Part shown: positions 1 to 7,850 of the stretch, in pieces
Layout: every line of letters begins with the position of its first letter
How positions within the stretch are numbered: position 1 is the stretch's first letter
DNA from: an uncultured Collinsella sp.
Lineage (GTDB): Bacteria > Actinomycetota > Coriobacteriia > Coriobacteriales > Coriobacteriaceae
Direction: 5' to 3'
DNA length: 40,838 nt
Assembly: GCA_958353395.1 (NCBI GenBank)
Contig: CATWSG010000021.1
Span: 1-40,838 of the forward strand
Program-made: the position numbers and the translations under genes
The notes under the pieces: generated by a model
Told to the model about the DNA's origin: nothing
What the model saw: only the letters and a program-made list of their open reading frames with translations
Database searches by the model: none

Positions 1-1
1 A

Positions 2-124
2 GCGGTCGGCGGGGCCATTGTGGCTCTTGACAGCGGATTGGGTCATATGAGCGAATGGCACCGCAGGCGGATGCCGACAGCAAGACATCCCCCCCTCAAT
101 ACACCCTCATGCCCATTTAAATAG
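2..124 (+). CDS. Possible C-terminal end of a gene entering from the left
   Basis: One frame stays open from the window edge to a TAG at 122-124, giving about 40 residues that begin AVGGAIVALDSGLGHM and end CPFK. A strong bidirectional terminator begins 1 base after the stop, as expected for a plus-strand gene converging on a minus-strand neighbour. The tail is low in recognisable features and I cannot name a family. It could also be a chance open frame in GC-rich DNA, so confidence is low. Confidence 0.25.
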   Translation, partial: AVGGAIVALDSGLGHMSEWHRRRMPTARHPPLNTPSCPFK

Positions 125-125
125 C

Positions 126-160
126 AAGGGGCCCGTATCTGTTGGGATACGGGCCCCTTT
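126..160. terminator. Bidirectional intrinsic terminator, left copy
   Basis: A 14-bp perfect stem (AAGGGGCCCGTATC with its complement) around a short loop is followed by T on the plus strand and TT on the minus strand. It is nearly the same as the terminator behind pgi at 3626-3660, which has one stem mismatch. It serves any plus gene ending at 124 and, in origin, the minus-strand pgi remnant beside it. Confidence 0.75.
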
Positions 161-175
161 CGGCCATGACCTATC

Positions 176-217
176 TCAGCAACAAAGACTACTGCGGTGA
201 GCGCGGTAGAACTCGAT
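176..217 (-). pseudogene. Displaced 3' end of pgi
   Basis: Read on the minus strand this stretch encodes IEFYRAHR followed by SSLCC and a stop. The intact pgi ends IEFYRAHRK and stop. The 23 bases at 195-217 are identical to 3698-3720, inside pgi, and identity stops abruptly on the upstream side at 217. With the neighbouring terminator copy this is a detached end of pgi, as left by an element that recombined into the last codons of the gene. Confidence 0.7.
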
Positions 218-299
218 CGCACCATCTTATCCGAGCCGGGACACGCTTGCATAGCGTGGCGCGTGACGGTTGCAAAACCACCCCATTTGAAACAAAGGC

Positions 300-336
300 A
301 AAAAAGTACTTGCAAAGACGCGTTCCGACATATAAG
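300..336 (+). promoter_or_regulatory. Candidate promoter of the mini-element
   Basis: The string AAAAAAGTACTTGC (300-313) matches the conserved element at the -35 region of the tRNA promoters at the right end of the window. The -35 would be TTGCAA (310-315) and the -10 TATAAG (331-336), with a short 15-base spacer. The next gene starts at 681, so the leader would be about 340 bases long. Confidence 0.45.
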
Positions 337-343
337 TTGAAAA

Positions 344-363
344 AAGACCGCCGTTGCGGTTTT
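344..363. terminator. Small terminator-like hairpin just after the candidate promoter
   Basis: An 8-bp stem (core ACCGC/GCGGT, loop CGTT) is flanked by A and T runs, so it could end transcripts in either direction. It lies within about 10 bases of the expected start of transcription from 300-336, so it could act as an early attenuator. Confidence 0.4.
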
Positions 364-680
364 AAGTAGATCGAGCATATGAAGTTTGAGTTTTAGCGTG
401 TAAGAGAAGGAAGATCGGCAAAGTACAACCCCAAACGCAATGACAACTTAATGAGGTAACTGCCACATGTGAGGCACCCAGGGCATTGCTGTCTCGATTT
501 TGAGCACGATGCCTTCCGCCTTGCATGGGCCGTTCCATCCCACCCCTGCAGCAACTGCCTCACGGGCTCATTGAAAACCGCATAGCACCCCAACGTCAGC
601 ACATCACCCACGGCAAGCACATCACTCACGACAACCAACACATCAACAAACAGCACGAACATCAACCGATTGGAGAAGCT
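364..680. other. Leader region without a supported gene
   Basis: I see no open frame with a ribosome site here. The stretch before 681 is unusually rich in CACA and CATCA (about 600-670) and poor in G on the plus strand, which would give an unstructured mRNA just upstream of the ribosome site. A frame open from 525 runs into the gene at 681 but has no ribosome site and a low-complexity His/Gln-rich start. Confidence 0.4.
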
Positions 681-1571
681 ATGACAAACCGCCACGCTGA
701 AGACGGCGATAAGAAAAGCATTCTGGATGCCCGCATTGAGCGAGCATATGCAAACGAATATGACGCCGCCTTTGCCGCCGCGACCATCAAGAACTACGCG
801 TCGCTACCGCTCGCGACGATCTTGGCCGACCACCCTCAACTGCTGAAGCGCTGCACAAAGATCATGGGCGACCCCGACATTCGCAAGCTGACAGACCCCT
901 ATGCCCCAAAACGCGACAACGATTCGTACGTTCTTACCGTAGGCTGCCTAGCCCATATGCTTACGGCGCTCGACACGAAACTCAAGCTCGAATGGGAACC
1001 CGACGAGCGTCATGAGCTCGAAAGCAAGCGGAACACCCTGCGCACCGCACTGTTCCTTCCGTTGGACGGCCTCAAGCGCTGCAACGTCGAGCTCAATACA
1101 CAGGCGCGGCAAAAGCCCGGAACCACAGGGCAGAAAACTCCAAGACCCCATGCGGCCATCGTCGACCGCAACCGATATAACCGCATGACCGCGCACTTTT
1201 CCGCCGAGGGAGCAGCCATAAGGACGCTGATCGACCTGCTGTGCCTCCTGAGCATCAACGAGCTATTTGAGGGCTATCTCGCCCTTGTTCCCGCGACGGC
1301 ACCCAAGTCGGTAGCAAAGATCATCGAGACCTGCAGACGCCAGTTTGAGCGCCATCGCAATGGCAGCGAGATGAACGCCAGCATCGCGCAGTACTACGCG
1401 GCTCATTACAAAAATGACGGATGTGCTCCTGTCGAGCATCAGCTGCGGCTCGCCTACACCACGCCCGCCGCAACGCTCCATCGCTTTGGAGCCCTTGGCG
1501 CTTGCGAGCCGCACGAACAGGCAGCCTGCCCCACAACCGAGCTCGATCTCAGGCTCGGACGAACCCTGTAG
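681..1571 (+). CDS. Hypothetical protein of the pgi-linked mini-element
   Basis: A 296-residue soluble protein that I do not recognise. The start is the ATG at 681 because GGAGAAG lies 4-10 bases upstream; the frame could be extended to 525, but that part is low-complexity His/Gln-rich sequence. The N-terminal third is charged and helical (begins MTNRHAEDGDKKS). A more hydrophobic helical stretch (IRTLIDLLCLLSINELFEGY) sits around residue 180, followed by basic segments. There is no signal peptide or clear membrane segment. It is the first of three same-strand genes ahead of the ClpP-like and TraG-like genes, separated from the former by 63 bp. A structural or accessory role in the element is a guess from position only. 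Confidence 0.7.
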   Translation: MTNRHAEDGDKKSILDARIERAYANEYDAAFAAATIKNYASLPLATILADHPQLLKRCTKIMGDPDIRKLTDPYAPKRDNDSYVLTVGCLAHMLTALDTKLKLEWEPDERHELESKRNTLRTALFLPLDGLKRCNVELNTQARQKPGTTGQKTPRPHAAIVDRNRYNRMTAHFSAEGAAIRTLIDLLCLLSINELFEGYLALVPATAPKSVAKIIETCRRQFERHRNGSEMNASIAQYYAAHYKNDGCAPVEHQLRLAYTTPAATLHRFGALGACEPHEQAACPTTELDLRLGRTL

Positions 1572-1634
1572 CCCGCCAGCCCCTCCGCGGGCAACAATCC
1601 TATTCCACAACACAACCAACAGAAAGGAGTCCTC

Positions 1635-2252
1635 ATGGACACCAATCATTCCCCCATCATCAGCCCCCTCACCATGCGTGAATCCGCCCGAGGTATCACG
1701 CTCACCAGCATTTACGATGAGATGCTCGCCCGTCGCGAGCTCTCCGTCATGGGAAACATCGAAACCCCGATGGCCCACGACCTATGCCAGCAGATCCGCC
1801 TGCTAGATGCCACCGACCCCAGCCGCCCCATCACCATATTTGTCGCCAGCGCTGGCGGAAGCGTGCGATCGGGTCTTGCGATCTATGACGCCATGCGCCT
1901 CGCATCGTGCCCCATCCGCACCGTCTGCCTGGAATTCGCCGCGTCCATGGGCGCCGTGATCTTTATGGGCGGCGACAATCGCCGTATGGCGCCCCATGCA
2001 GAGCTCATGATTCACGACCCGCTGATCCCCCAGGGGGCAGGCGGCTCGGCACTTGCGCTGCAGGAAACCAGCCGGCGTCTTATGCAGACCCGCAAGACCC
2101 TCACGCAAATCCTCTCGGACCGCAGCGGCCTCACGCCCAAGCGCATCCAGTCCCTCACTGCAAAAGACACCTACCTTTCGGCCGAGCGCGCCGTCGAGCT
2201 CGGCTTTGCCCACGAAATCCTCTCGACCACCAAGGAGGTCGCCCATGTCTAA
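1635..2252 (+). CDS. ClpP-like serine protease of the mini-element
   Basis: A 205-residue member of the ClpP/crotonase fold. The catalytic triad of ClpP is visible: Ser104 in the AASMGA motif, His127 in LMIHDP and Asp178 in AKDTYLSA. The glycine motif ASAGGSV (residues 71-77) that shapes the oxyanion hole is also present, so the enzyme should be active. It starts at ATG 1635 behind AAAGGAG. It has about 35 residues before the core strand, unlike housekeeping ClpP, and no propeptide can be recognised. Its last 8 bases overlap the TraG-like gene, so the two are translationally coupled. ClpP-like proteins occur in phage (head maturation proteases) and in conjugative elements. Whether it needs a Clp ATPase is unknown, and none is encoded here. 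Confidence 0.85.
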   Translation: MDTNHSPIISPLTMRESARGITLTSIYDEMLARRELSVMGNIETPMAHDLCQQIRLLDATDPSRPITIFVASAGGSVRSGLAIYDAMRLASCPIRTVCLEFAASMGAVIFMGGDNRRMAPHAELMIHDPLIPQGAGGSALALQETSRRLMQTRKTLTQILSDRSGLTPKRIQSLTAKDTYLSAERAVELGFAHEILSTTKEVAHV

Positions 2253-3549
2253 CCTCACCAGCCGCCTCGCCGCATCTGAGTCCGCATCGTCCACCATCCT
2301 CGCCAAGGATCGAACGCTTTCCTGCGACACCCGCCAAACGGGACTCAACAACAACGCACTTGTGATCGGCCCCTCGGGAGCCGGCAAGACCCGAAACGTC
2401 CTCAAGCCCAACCTGCTGCAAATGAACGCAAGCTACATCGTGCTCGACACCAAAGGCACGCTCTGTCGCGAAGTGGGACCCGTGCTGGCAGCCCACGGCT
2501 ACCGCGTGCAATGTCTCAACTTCGCCGACCTCAACACCGTCCCGGCCCTTGCGCCCGGCATCGAGCGCTGCGGCTACAACCCCCTGAGGCACATTCGCCG
2601 CAAGGCGGACGGCAGGCCCAACCAGCAGGACATCCTCTCGGTGGCAAAGGCCATCTGCCCCATCGAGGACAACAACCAGCCTTTTTGGGATCATGCGGCG
2701 GCAAACCTGCTGTCGTGTCTTATCGCCTACGTCACCGAACAGCTACCCGCCGACGAGCAGACGATCAGCTCGGTCATCAAGCTGATCGAGCACCTGCAGG
2801 ACGGTGCCACGGGTCGATTGTTTGACGACCTGATCACGACCGACCCCCAAAGCTATGCCCTCTCGCTATGGCGGCGCTACGCCATTACGCAAAATGCCGA
2901 GCGCATGCACGCGAGCATCGTCGGCATCCTTGCCGAAAAGGTCATGTGTCTGGGATTCGACGGTGCGGCACAGCTCTATCGTGAGTGCCATCAGGTGGAC
3001 TTCGCTTCCATGGGACACACCCCCTGCGCCTTGTTCGTAACCGTGAGCGATATTGACCGCAATCTCGATCCGCTGACCGGCCTCTTTATTTCGCAGGCGT
3101 TTATGGGCCTCATTCGTGAGGCCGATAGGCAGCCCGACGGCAGCCTGCCCGTGCCCGTGCGCTTTATGCTCGATGACTTCGCAAATCTGCAGATCCCCCA
3201 GATCGACAACGTGCTCTCGATTATCCGAAGCCGCAACATCTGGGCAACGCTGCTGCTGCAGTCGACCAACCAGCTCGATGCGCTCTATGGCGAGGCACGC
3301 GCACGCTCCATCATGGGCAACTGCGACACGCATCTGGTGCTGGCGTTCCAGGATCCCGAGAGTGCCCGGGTGTTTTCCGACCGCGCCGACGCGCTGCCCA
3401 GCACGCTCATGGCGACGCCGATCGATCGCTCGTGGCTCTTTGTGCGCGGTCGCACTCCCGAACAGGTCGAGCGCTTTAGGCTCGAAGACCATCCGCTCTA
3501 CGGGGAGCTGCCCGAGGCGCAGCGAGACCATGCGGAGGCCGAGCTCTAG
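2245..3549 (+). CDS. TraG/VirD4-type conjugative coupling ATPase, soluble form
   Basis: A 434-residue P-loop ATPase of the TraG/VirD4 family, which in conjugation feeds DNA-protein complexes to a type IV secretion channel. Walker A is GPSGAGKT near residue 38. A Walker B-like segment RFMLDDFANL lies near residue 310, where most relatives have DE rather than DD. The LLLQSTNQLDALYG region that follows is typical of the family. No transmembrane helices precede the ATPase, unlike membrane-anchored VirD4. The start is ATG 2245, with AAGGAGG 6 bases upstream, overlapping the protease gene. No relaxase, integrase or channel protein is present, so this is a fragment or satellite of a conjugative element. 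Confidence 0.85.
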   Translation: MSNLTSRLAASESASSTILAKDRTLSCDTRQTGLNNNALVIGPSGAGKTRNVLKPNLLQMNASYIVLDTKGTLCREVGPVLAAHGYRVQCLNFADLNTVPALAPGIERCGYNPLRHIRRKADGRPNQQDILSVAKAICPIEDNNQPFWDHAAANLLSCLIAYVTEQLPADEQTISSVIKLIEHLQDGATGRLFDDLITTDPQSYALSLWRRYAITQNAERMHASIVGILAEKVMCLGFDGAAQLYRECHQVDFASMGHTPCALFVTVSDIDRNLDPLTGLFISQAFMGLIREADRQPDGSLPVPVRFMLDDFANLQIPQIDNVLSIIRSRNIWATLLLQSTNQLDALYGEARARSIMGNCDTHLVLAFQDPESARVFSDRADALPSTLMATPIDRSWLFVRGRTPEQVERFRLEDHPLYGELPEAQRDHAEAEL

Positions 3550-3625
3550 ACGCAGGGCCCTCGCAGCACGCGACGCTCCGGCGAAGATCCTTAAAGGCCG
3601 TGCGCCCCGGGGCCACGGCAAAGCA

Positions 3626-3660
3626 AAGGGGCCCGCATCCGATGGGATACGGGCCCCTGG
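3626..3660 (-). terminator. pgi: Terminator of pgi
   Basis: A GC-rich stem (GGGGCCCGCATCC against GGATACGGGCCCC, one mismatch) is followed on the minus strand by TTTGCTTTG. It lies 30 bases after the pgi stop and may also end the plus-strand element operon. Confidence 0.75.
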
Positions 3661-3720
3661 CTATAAGGCGCGATGCGTTAACAGCAGCGACTACTTACGG
3701 TGAGCGCGGTAGAACTCGAT
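3626..3720. repeat. Right copy of the pgi-end direct repeat, inside the intact gene end
   Basis: It contains the terminator and the last codons of intact pgi, matching 126-217. The exact 23-bp core is at 3698-3720. Under the integration model this copy was supplied by the element and restored the pgi reading frame. Confidence 0.65.
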
Positions 3721-5385
3721 GAGCGCCTGGGTCGAAGCGTCCTGCTCGGCCTTGGCGGCGTCGTCGTGGAAGGCCGGGGTAATCTGCTTGGCAAGCTGCT
3801 TGCCCAGCTCAACGCCCCACTGGTCGTAGGAGTCGATGCCCCAGACCGTGCCCTCGACAAACGTGATGTGCTCGTACAGTGCGATGAGCTCGCCGAGTGC
3901 GAACGGGGTCAGCGTGTCGCCGAAGATCGAGGTCGTCGGACGGTTACCCTCAAAGCAGCGGGCCGGGACGATCTGCTCGGGCGTGCCCTCGGCACGAACC
4001 TCGTCGGCCGTCTTACCAAAGGCGAGCGCCTTGGTCTGGGCCAGGAAGTTGCCCAGGAACAGCTCGTGGACATCCTGGCCGCTGTCGGTCGCAGGGTTGG
4101 CAGTGTTGGCGAAAGCGATAAAGTCGGCCGGGACCACCACAGTGCCCTGGTGCAGCAGCTGATAGAAGGCATGCTGGCCGTTGGTGCCGGGCTCGCCCCA
4201 GAAGATCTCACCGGTATCGGAGGTCACAGCGCTGCCGTCCCAGCGGACGTGCTTGCCGTTGGACTCCATGGTGAGCTGCTGCAGGTAGGCCGGGAAGCGG
4301 TGCAGATACTGGCAGTACGGAAGCACGGCGTGGCTCTTGGAACCGAAGAAGTTGACGTACCAGACATTGAGCAGGCCCATCAGCGCGACGGCGTTGTTCT
4401 CGAGCGGGGTGTTGCAGAAGTACTCGTCGATAGCGTGGAAGCCTTCGAGGAACTGCTGGAAGCGCTCGGGGCCGAGCACGACGATCAGCGACAGACCCAC
4501 GGCGGAGTCAACGGAATAGCGGCCGCCAACCCAGTTCCAGAAACCGAAGGCGTTGGCGGGGTCGATACCGAAGGCCTCGACCTTCTCGAGTGCGGTGGAA
4601 ACGGCGACGAAGTGCTTTGCCACGGCCTCGGCGTTCTGCTCATCGGAGCCGTCGATGGCGCCCTGAGCCTTGAGCTGCTCGAGCATCCAGGTCTTGACCT
4701 CGCGGGCGTTGGTGAGGGTCTCGAGCGTGGTGAAGGTCTTGGAGACGATGATCACGAGCGTGGTCTCGGGATCCAGGCCCTTGAGCTTCTCGGCCTGGTC
4801 GTTGGGGTCGATGTTGGAGATGTAGCGGCAGTCGATACCGGCGTCGGCATAGGGACGCAGAGCCTCGTAGGCCATGACCGGGCCCAGGTCGGAGCCGCCG
4901 ATGCCGATGGACACCAGGTGCTCGATCTTTTTGCCGGTAACACCCTTCCACTCACCGGAGCGCACGCGCTCGGCGAAGGCATACATGCGGTCGAGGACCT
5001 CGTGCACGTCGGCGACGACGTCCTGGCCGTCGACGATGAGCTGGCCCTTCTCGGTTGCCGGGCGGCGCAGCGCGGTGTGCAGGACGGCGCGGTCCTCGGT
5101 GGTGTTGATGTGCTCGCCGGAGAACATGGCGTCGCGGCGCTCCTCGAGCTTCACCTCGCGGGCAAGATCGCACAGCAGCTTGACGGTCTCATCGGTCACC
5201 AGGTTCTTCGACAGATCGAAGTGCAGGTCACCGGCGTCAAAGCTCAGCTTGTTCACGCGCTCGGCATCGGCGGCGAACCAGGCCTTGAGGTCGATACCCT
5301 CGGCCTCGAGCTTCTCCTGATGAGCCTCGAGCGCCTTCCAAGCGGCAGTCGACGTAGCATCGATAGGTGCGGCAACAGTTGCCAT
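3691..5385 (-). CDS. pgi: Glucose-6-phosphate isomerase
   Basis: A 564-residue cytoplasmic enzyme that interconverts glucose 6-phosphate and fructose 6-phosphate in glycolysis and gluconeogenesis. Family signatures are VGGRYSVDS in the middle and YDQWGVELGKQLAK near the C-terminus. The phosphate-binding segment SIGIGGSDLGP and the active-site stretch ESNGKHVRWDG are intact. The start is the ATG at 5385, because GAGGAGG lies directly upstream. The last eight codons overlap the 23-bp repeat discussed at 195-217, so its own 3' end may have been rebuilt by an integrating element. It is transcribed alone and ends at a strong terminator. Confidence 0.97.
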   Translation of the reverse strand: MATVAAPIDATSTAAWKALEAHQEKLEAEGIDLKAWFAADAERVNKLSFDAGDLHFDLSKNLVTDETVKLLCDLAREVKLEERRDAMFSGEHINTTEDRAVLHTALRRPATEKGQLIVDGQDVVADVHEVLDRMYAFAERVRSGEWKGVTGKKIEHLVSIGIGGSDLGPVMAYEALRPYADAGIDCRYISNIDPNDQAEKLKGLDPETTLVIIVSKTFTTLETLTNAREVKTWMLEQLKAQGAIDGSDEQNAEAVAKHFVAVSTALEKVEAFGIDPANAFGFWNWVGGRYSVDSAVGLSLIVVLGPERFQQFLEGFHAIDEYFCNTPLENNAVALMGLLNVWYVNFFGSKSHAVLPYCQYLHRFPAYLQQLTMESNGKHVRWDGSAVTSDTGEIFWGEPGTNGQHAFYQLLHQGTVVVPADFIAFANTANPATDSGQDVHELFLGNFLAQTKALAFGKTADEVRAEGTPEQIVPARCFEGNRPTTSIFGDTLTPFALGELIALYEHITFVEGTVWGIDSYDQWGVELGKQLAKQITPAFHDDAAKAEQDASTQALIEFYRAHRK

Positions 5386-5584
5386 AGAGTCCTCCTCAGC
5401 ATACGGGCGCACGCCTCCATGCGCCCGGACATTCAGATGCCACTATTCTAGCGCAGGTCAAGACTATAATCAGCGAGCGTTGCCAATCGGCCCCCAAACG
5501 GCAACCGACCAAATAGGGACAGGTTTATTTTGGCAGGTCAAACGCTTTACCAATCAAAAATAACCCGTCCTTTTATGGCAAATA
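5386..5584. other. Intergenic region between pgi and the ADH-like gene
   Basis: I found no convincing sigma70 promoter for pgi and no hairpin. TTGACC occurs at the pgi-proximal side on the minus strand without a good -10 at the right distance. Confidence 0.3.
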
Positions 5585-6160
5585 TTAGGCCGCGGCGCAG
5601 ATGCTACCGAGCAATTCACGCAGAGGAGACCCGATGCCCTCCAGCAGTTCGGGCGCGATAATGGCAAAAACGGGAACCTCACCGGTGCCCACGACAGCAG
5701 GCGCCTTGCCCTCCGAGAGAATGCATCCATAAGGGACAAAACCGTCTTCGCCGGCATCGAGCGCCGCCATGCGACGCGCGAGCTCGCGCGCAAAGCCAGC
5801 AGTATCGGCATCGCCAATCGCCAGGACAAAGTCCACGCCTTCGTCGGTCGCCAGGGCCACGGCTTCGTCGATCAGTTCGTCTCCCCCGTCGCCCCCAACC
5901 GAGCCGCAGCGGAAAAGTACGCGCTCGAGTAGGGCTCGATCAAGCGAGCCAAGTGCCGCCGAGACAAGCTCATCGCGCGTATGCTTGTCACCGCCCAACA
6001 CGACCAGCGCCTTGGTGCCCCCGTAGTGAGCGACCAATCGTCCGCACCAGCGAGCCACGTCTCCATCCACAACAAGGCGCGTCGGCATACCAAACCCGTA
6101 ATTGACCATCTTTCCCACAGCCCTTCCGTGCACATAGGCGGTATCAATCGTTAGGCTCAT
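5585..6160 (-). CDS. Short protein resembling the N-terminal domain of iron-containing alcohol dehydrogenases
   Basis: A 191-residue protein. The segment MVNYGFGMPTRLVVDGD (from residue 18) and the following ALVVLGGDKHTRDELV resemble the start and nucleotide-binding strand of Fe-dependent alcohol dehydrogenases. The part VDFVLAIGDADT corresponds to their cofactor site. Family members have about 380 residues and a C-terminal helical domain with the iron-binding histidines; this domain is absent. The protein instead ends in GIGSPLRELLGSICAAA. It is either a truncated gene or a domain reused on its own. The start could be residue 18 (ATG 6109), which fits the family start better; neither start has a strong ribosome site. 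Confidence 0.55.
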   Translation of the reverse strand: MSLTIDTAYVHGRAVGKMVNYGFGMPTRLVVDGDVARWCGRLVAHYGGTKALVVLGGDKHTRDELVSAALGSLDRALLERVLFRCGSVGGDGGDELIDEAVALATDEGVDFVLAIGDADTAGFARELARRMAALDAGEDGFVPYGCILSEGKAPAVVGTGEVPVFAIIAPELLEGIGSPLRELLGSICAAA

Positions 6161-6272
6161 GCTACGAAGCGAGCTTTTCCGAGCTGTTTCGCACTCTTTA
6201 GAGCTGCGTTAAAACCCAATCCAACCGCACGACCATACCTACCAAAACAAACCAGTCCCTTTTTGACGGGTT

Positions 6273-6301
6273 TTGACGATGTCCGGACGAGCGGGTATTA
6301 T
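6273..6301 (+). promoter_or_regulatory. Sigma70 promoter of the Y-family polymerase operon
   Basis: TTGACG (6273-6278), a 17-base spacer and TATTAT (6296-6301). A TTG that would give the longest polymerase frame lies inside the -35 box, so translation must start further downstream. Confidence 0.8.
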
Positions 6302-6315
6302 CGAACAGATATTCG
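6302..6315 (+). promoter_or_regulatory. LexA (SOS) box 1
   Basis: CGAACAGATATTCG differs by one base from the Gram-positive LexA consensus CGAAC-N4-GTTCG. It directly follows the -10 box and covers the expected transcription start. Confidence 0.75.
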
Positions 6316-6318
6316 ATA

Positions 6319-6332
6319 AGAACATGTGTTTG
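6319..6332 (+). promoter_or_regulatory. Weaker second LexA box
   Basis: AGAACATGTGTTTG matches CGAAC-N4-GTTCG at eight of ten fixed positions. Its centre is 17 bp from that of box 1. Tandem operators would tighten repression of the polymerase. Confidence 0.5.
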
Positions 6333-6344
6333 ATGGGAGGACGC

Positions 6345-7850
6345 GTGGGGCACGAGCGTCACACCTATATCTGCATCGACCTCAAGACGTTTTACGCTAG
6401 CGTCGAGTGCGTCGACCGCGGACTCAACCCGCTCACCACCAACCTGGTCGTTGCCGACGAATCGCGCGGGCGCACGACCATCTGCCTCGCCATCACACAG
6501 GCCATGAAGGACTTAGGGATTCACAATCGCTGCCGTCTGTTTGAGATTCCCGACGGCATCGACTACATCAAAGCCGTACCGCGCATGCAGCACTACATGG
6601 AAGTGTCGGCGCAAATCTACGGCATCTATCTGGAATACGTGAGCCCGCAAGACATTCACGTCTATTCAATCGACGAATGCTTTATCGACGTGACGCCCTA
6701 TCTAGACCTCTACCATACCAATGCCAAAGGCTTTGCCTGCACGCTGCGCGACGAGGTCTTGAGGCGCACGGGCATCACGGCAACGGTCGGCATCGGCCCC
6801 AACCTATTCCAGGCCAAGGTAGCGCTCGATATCACCGCCAAGCACGTACCCAGCCGCATCGGCATACTCGACGACGAGACCTTTCGCAAAGAGATCTGGC
6901 CCCATCGTCCCATCACCGATATCTGGGGCATCGGCCCCGGCGTGGCAGCACGACTCGAAAAGTATGGCGTCTACGACCTGATGGGTGTCGCCGCACTCGA
7001 CGAGAACCTGCTTTACGACGAGCTCGGCGTCAATGCCGAATATCTCATCGACCACGCCTTTGGGCGCGAACCGACAACCATCGCCGATATCCAAGCCTAT
7101 CGCCCGCAAGCAACTTCGACCACCACAGGACAGGTGCTCTCGAAGGGTTATGCCTACGAGCAGGCCTACACCGTCTTGCGCGAGATGGTCGACAACGCCG
7201 TGTTGGACTTGGTCGATAAGCACGTGGTGTGCGACAGCATCTCGCTCTTTGTAGGCTACGCGAGCGAGCGCGCCGACATACGCCGCCTCGACGCCAGCGG
7301 CACAGCGCAATATGTAGACGGATGCGGGCATTTGCGTTCGAGCACGTCGAGCATCGAACCCGCCGCAACCGCCGGCCCCGAGCTCGCACCCCGTGCGCCC
7401 AAGCCCGTCCAGCGAGATGGCGAACGGCGCCGCCTGGTGCGCGAGGCGCAGGCAATCGATGGCATCTTTGTGGGAGAGCATGGCGGCAAACCGCGCGGTG
7501 GCTATGCCGCACTCTTTGCGCACTCCAACGCTTCGCGAAAGCTGCCCGAGCGCACCAATTCGTTTAAGAAGATCATGGGCTATTTCGATGAGCTTTGGGC
7601 GCAGACCGTCGATCCCAAACGACCGGTCAAGCGCATCAACCTGGGATTTGGCAATCTGGTACCCGAAGAATTTGCCACCATCGATCTGTTCAGCGATATC
7701 GAGGCGGATGAGCGCGAGCGCGACTTGGCGCGCGCCGTGTTGGCCGTAAAAGGCAAATACGGCAAGAACGCCCTGGTCAAAGGATTGAGTTTTACCGCCG
7801 GCGCCACCGCACGCGAACGCAACGACCAAGTTGGAGGACACCGTGCCTAA
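6345..7850 (+). CDS. Y-family (UmuC/DinB-type) translesion DNA polymerase
   Basis: A 501-residue error-prone polymerase of the UvrX/YqjW type. The start is GTG 6345, with GGGAGG 4 bases upstream; it follows the promoter and SOS boxes, whereas the longer frame from 6273 would begin inside the promoter. Catalytic acidic residues lie in CIDLKTFYASVE near the N-terminus and in YSIDECFIDV near residue 105. The helix-hairpin-helix region is at DIWGIGPGVAARLEKYG. The little-finger domain follows, with a Pro/Ala-rich insertion around residues 335-365. It is coupled to a YolD-like gene by an 8-base overlap, the arrangement known for Bacillus UvrX. SOS induction is implied by the LexA boxes. Confidence 0.93.
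   Translation: MGHERHTYICIDLKTFYASVECVDRGLNPLTTNLVVADESRGRTTICLAITQAMKDLGIHNRCRLFEIPDGIDYIKAVPRMQHYMEVSAQIYGIYLEYVSPQDIHVYSIDECFIDVTPYLDLYHTNAKGFACTLRDEVLRRTGITATVGIGPNLFQAKVALDITAKHVPSRIGILDDETFRKEIWPHRPITDIWGIGPGVAARLEKYGVYDLMGVAALDENLLYDELGVNAEYLIDHAFGREPTTIADIQAYRPQATSTTTGQVLSKGYAYEQAYTVLREMVDNAVLDLVDKHVVCDSISLFVGYASERADIRRLDASGTAQYVDGCGHLRSSTSSIEPAATAGPELAPRAPKPVQRDGERRRLVREAQAIDGIFVGEHGGKPRGGYAALFAHSNASRKLPERTNSFKKIMGYFDELWAQTVDPKRPVKRINLGFGNLVPEEFATIDLFSDIEADERERDLARAVLAVKGKYGKNALVKGLSFTAGATARERNDQVGGHRA

Larger units (their letters stand above)
126..217. repeat. Left copy of the pgi-end direct repeat (candidate att site)
   Basis: The block consists of the terminator and the last codons of pgi and is repeated in the same orientation at 3626-3720. 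The 23-bp core (195-217 and 3698-3720) is exact. The region between core and terminator is diverged with a 3-base length difference, so the two copies are related but not a fresh duplication. I interpret them as attachment-site halves; no integrase gene lies between them. Confidence 0.65.

Noticed and set aside
142..369. A 75-residue plus-strand frame at the left end
   Set aside because: It runs through the terminator, the pgi remnant and the candidate promoter, and has no ribosome site.
3700..5451. A 583-residue plus-strand open frame opposite pgi
   Set aside because: It is the mirror of a well-supported gene. Composition is repetitive Gly/Val/Leu/Asp and it has no ribosome site or family motifs.
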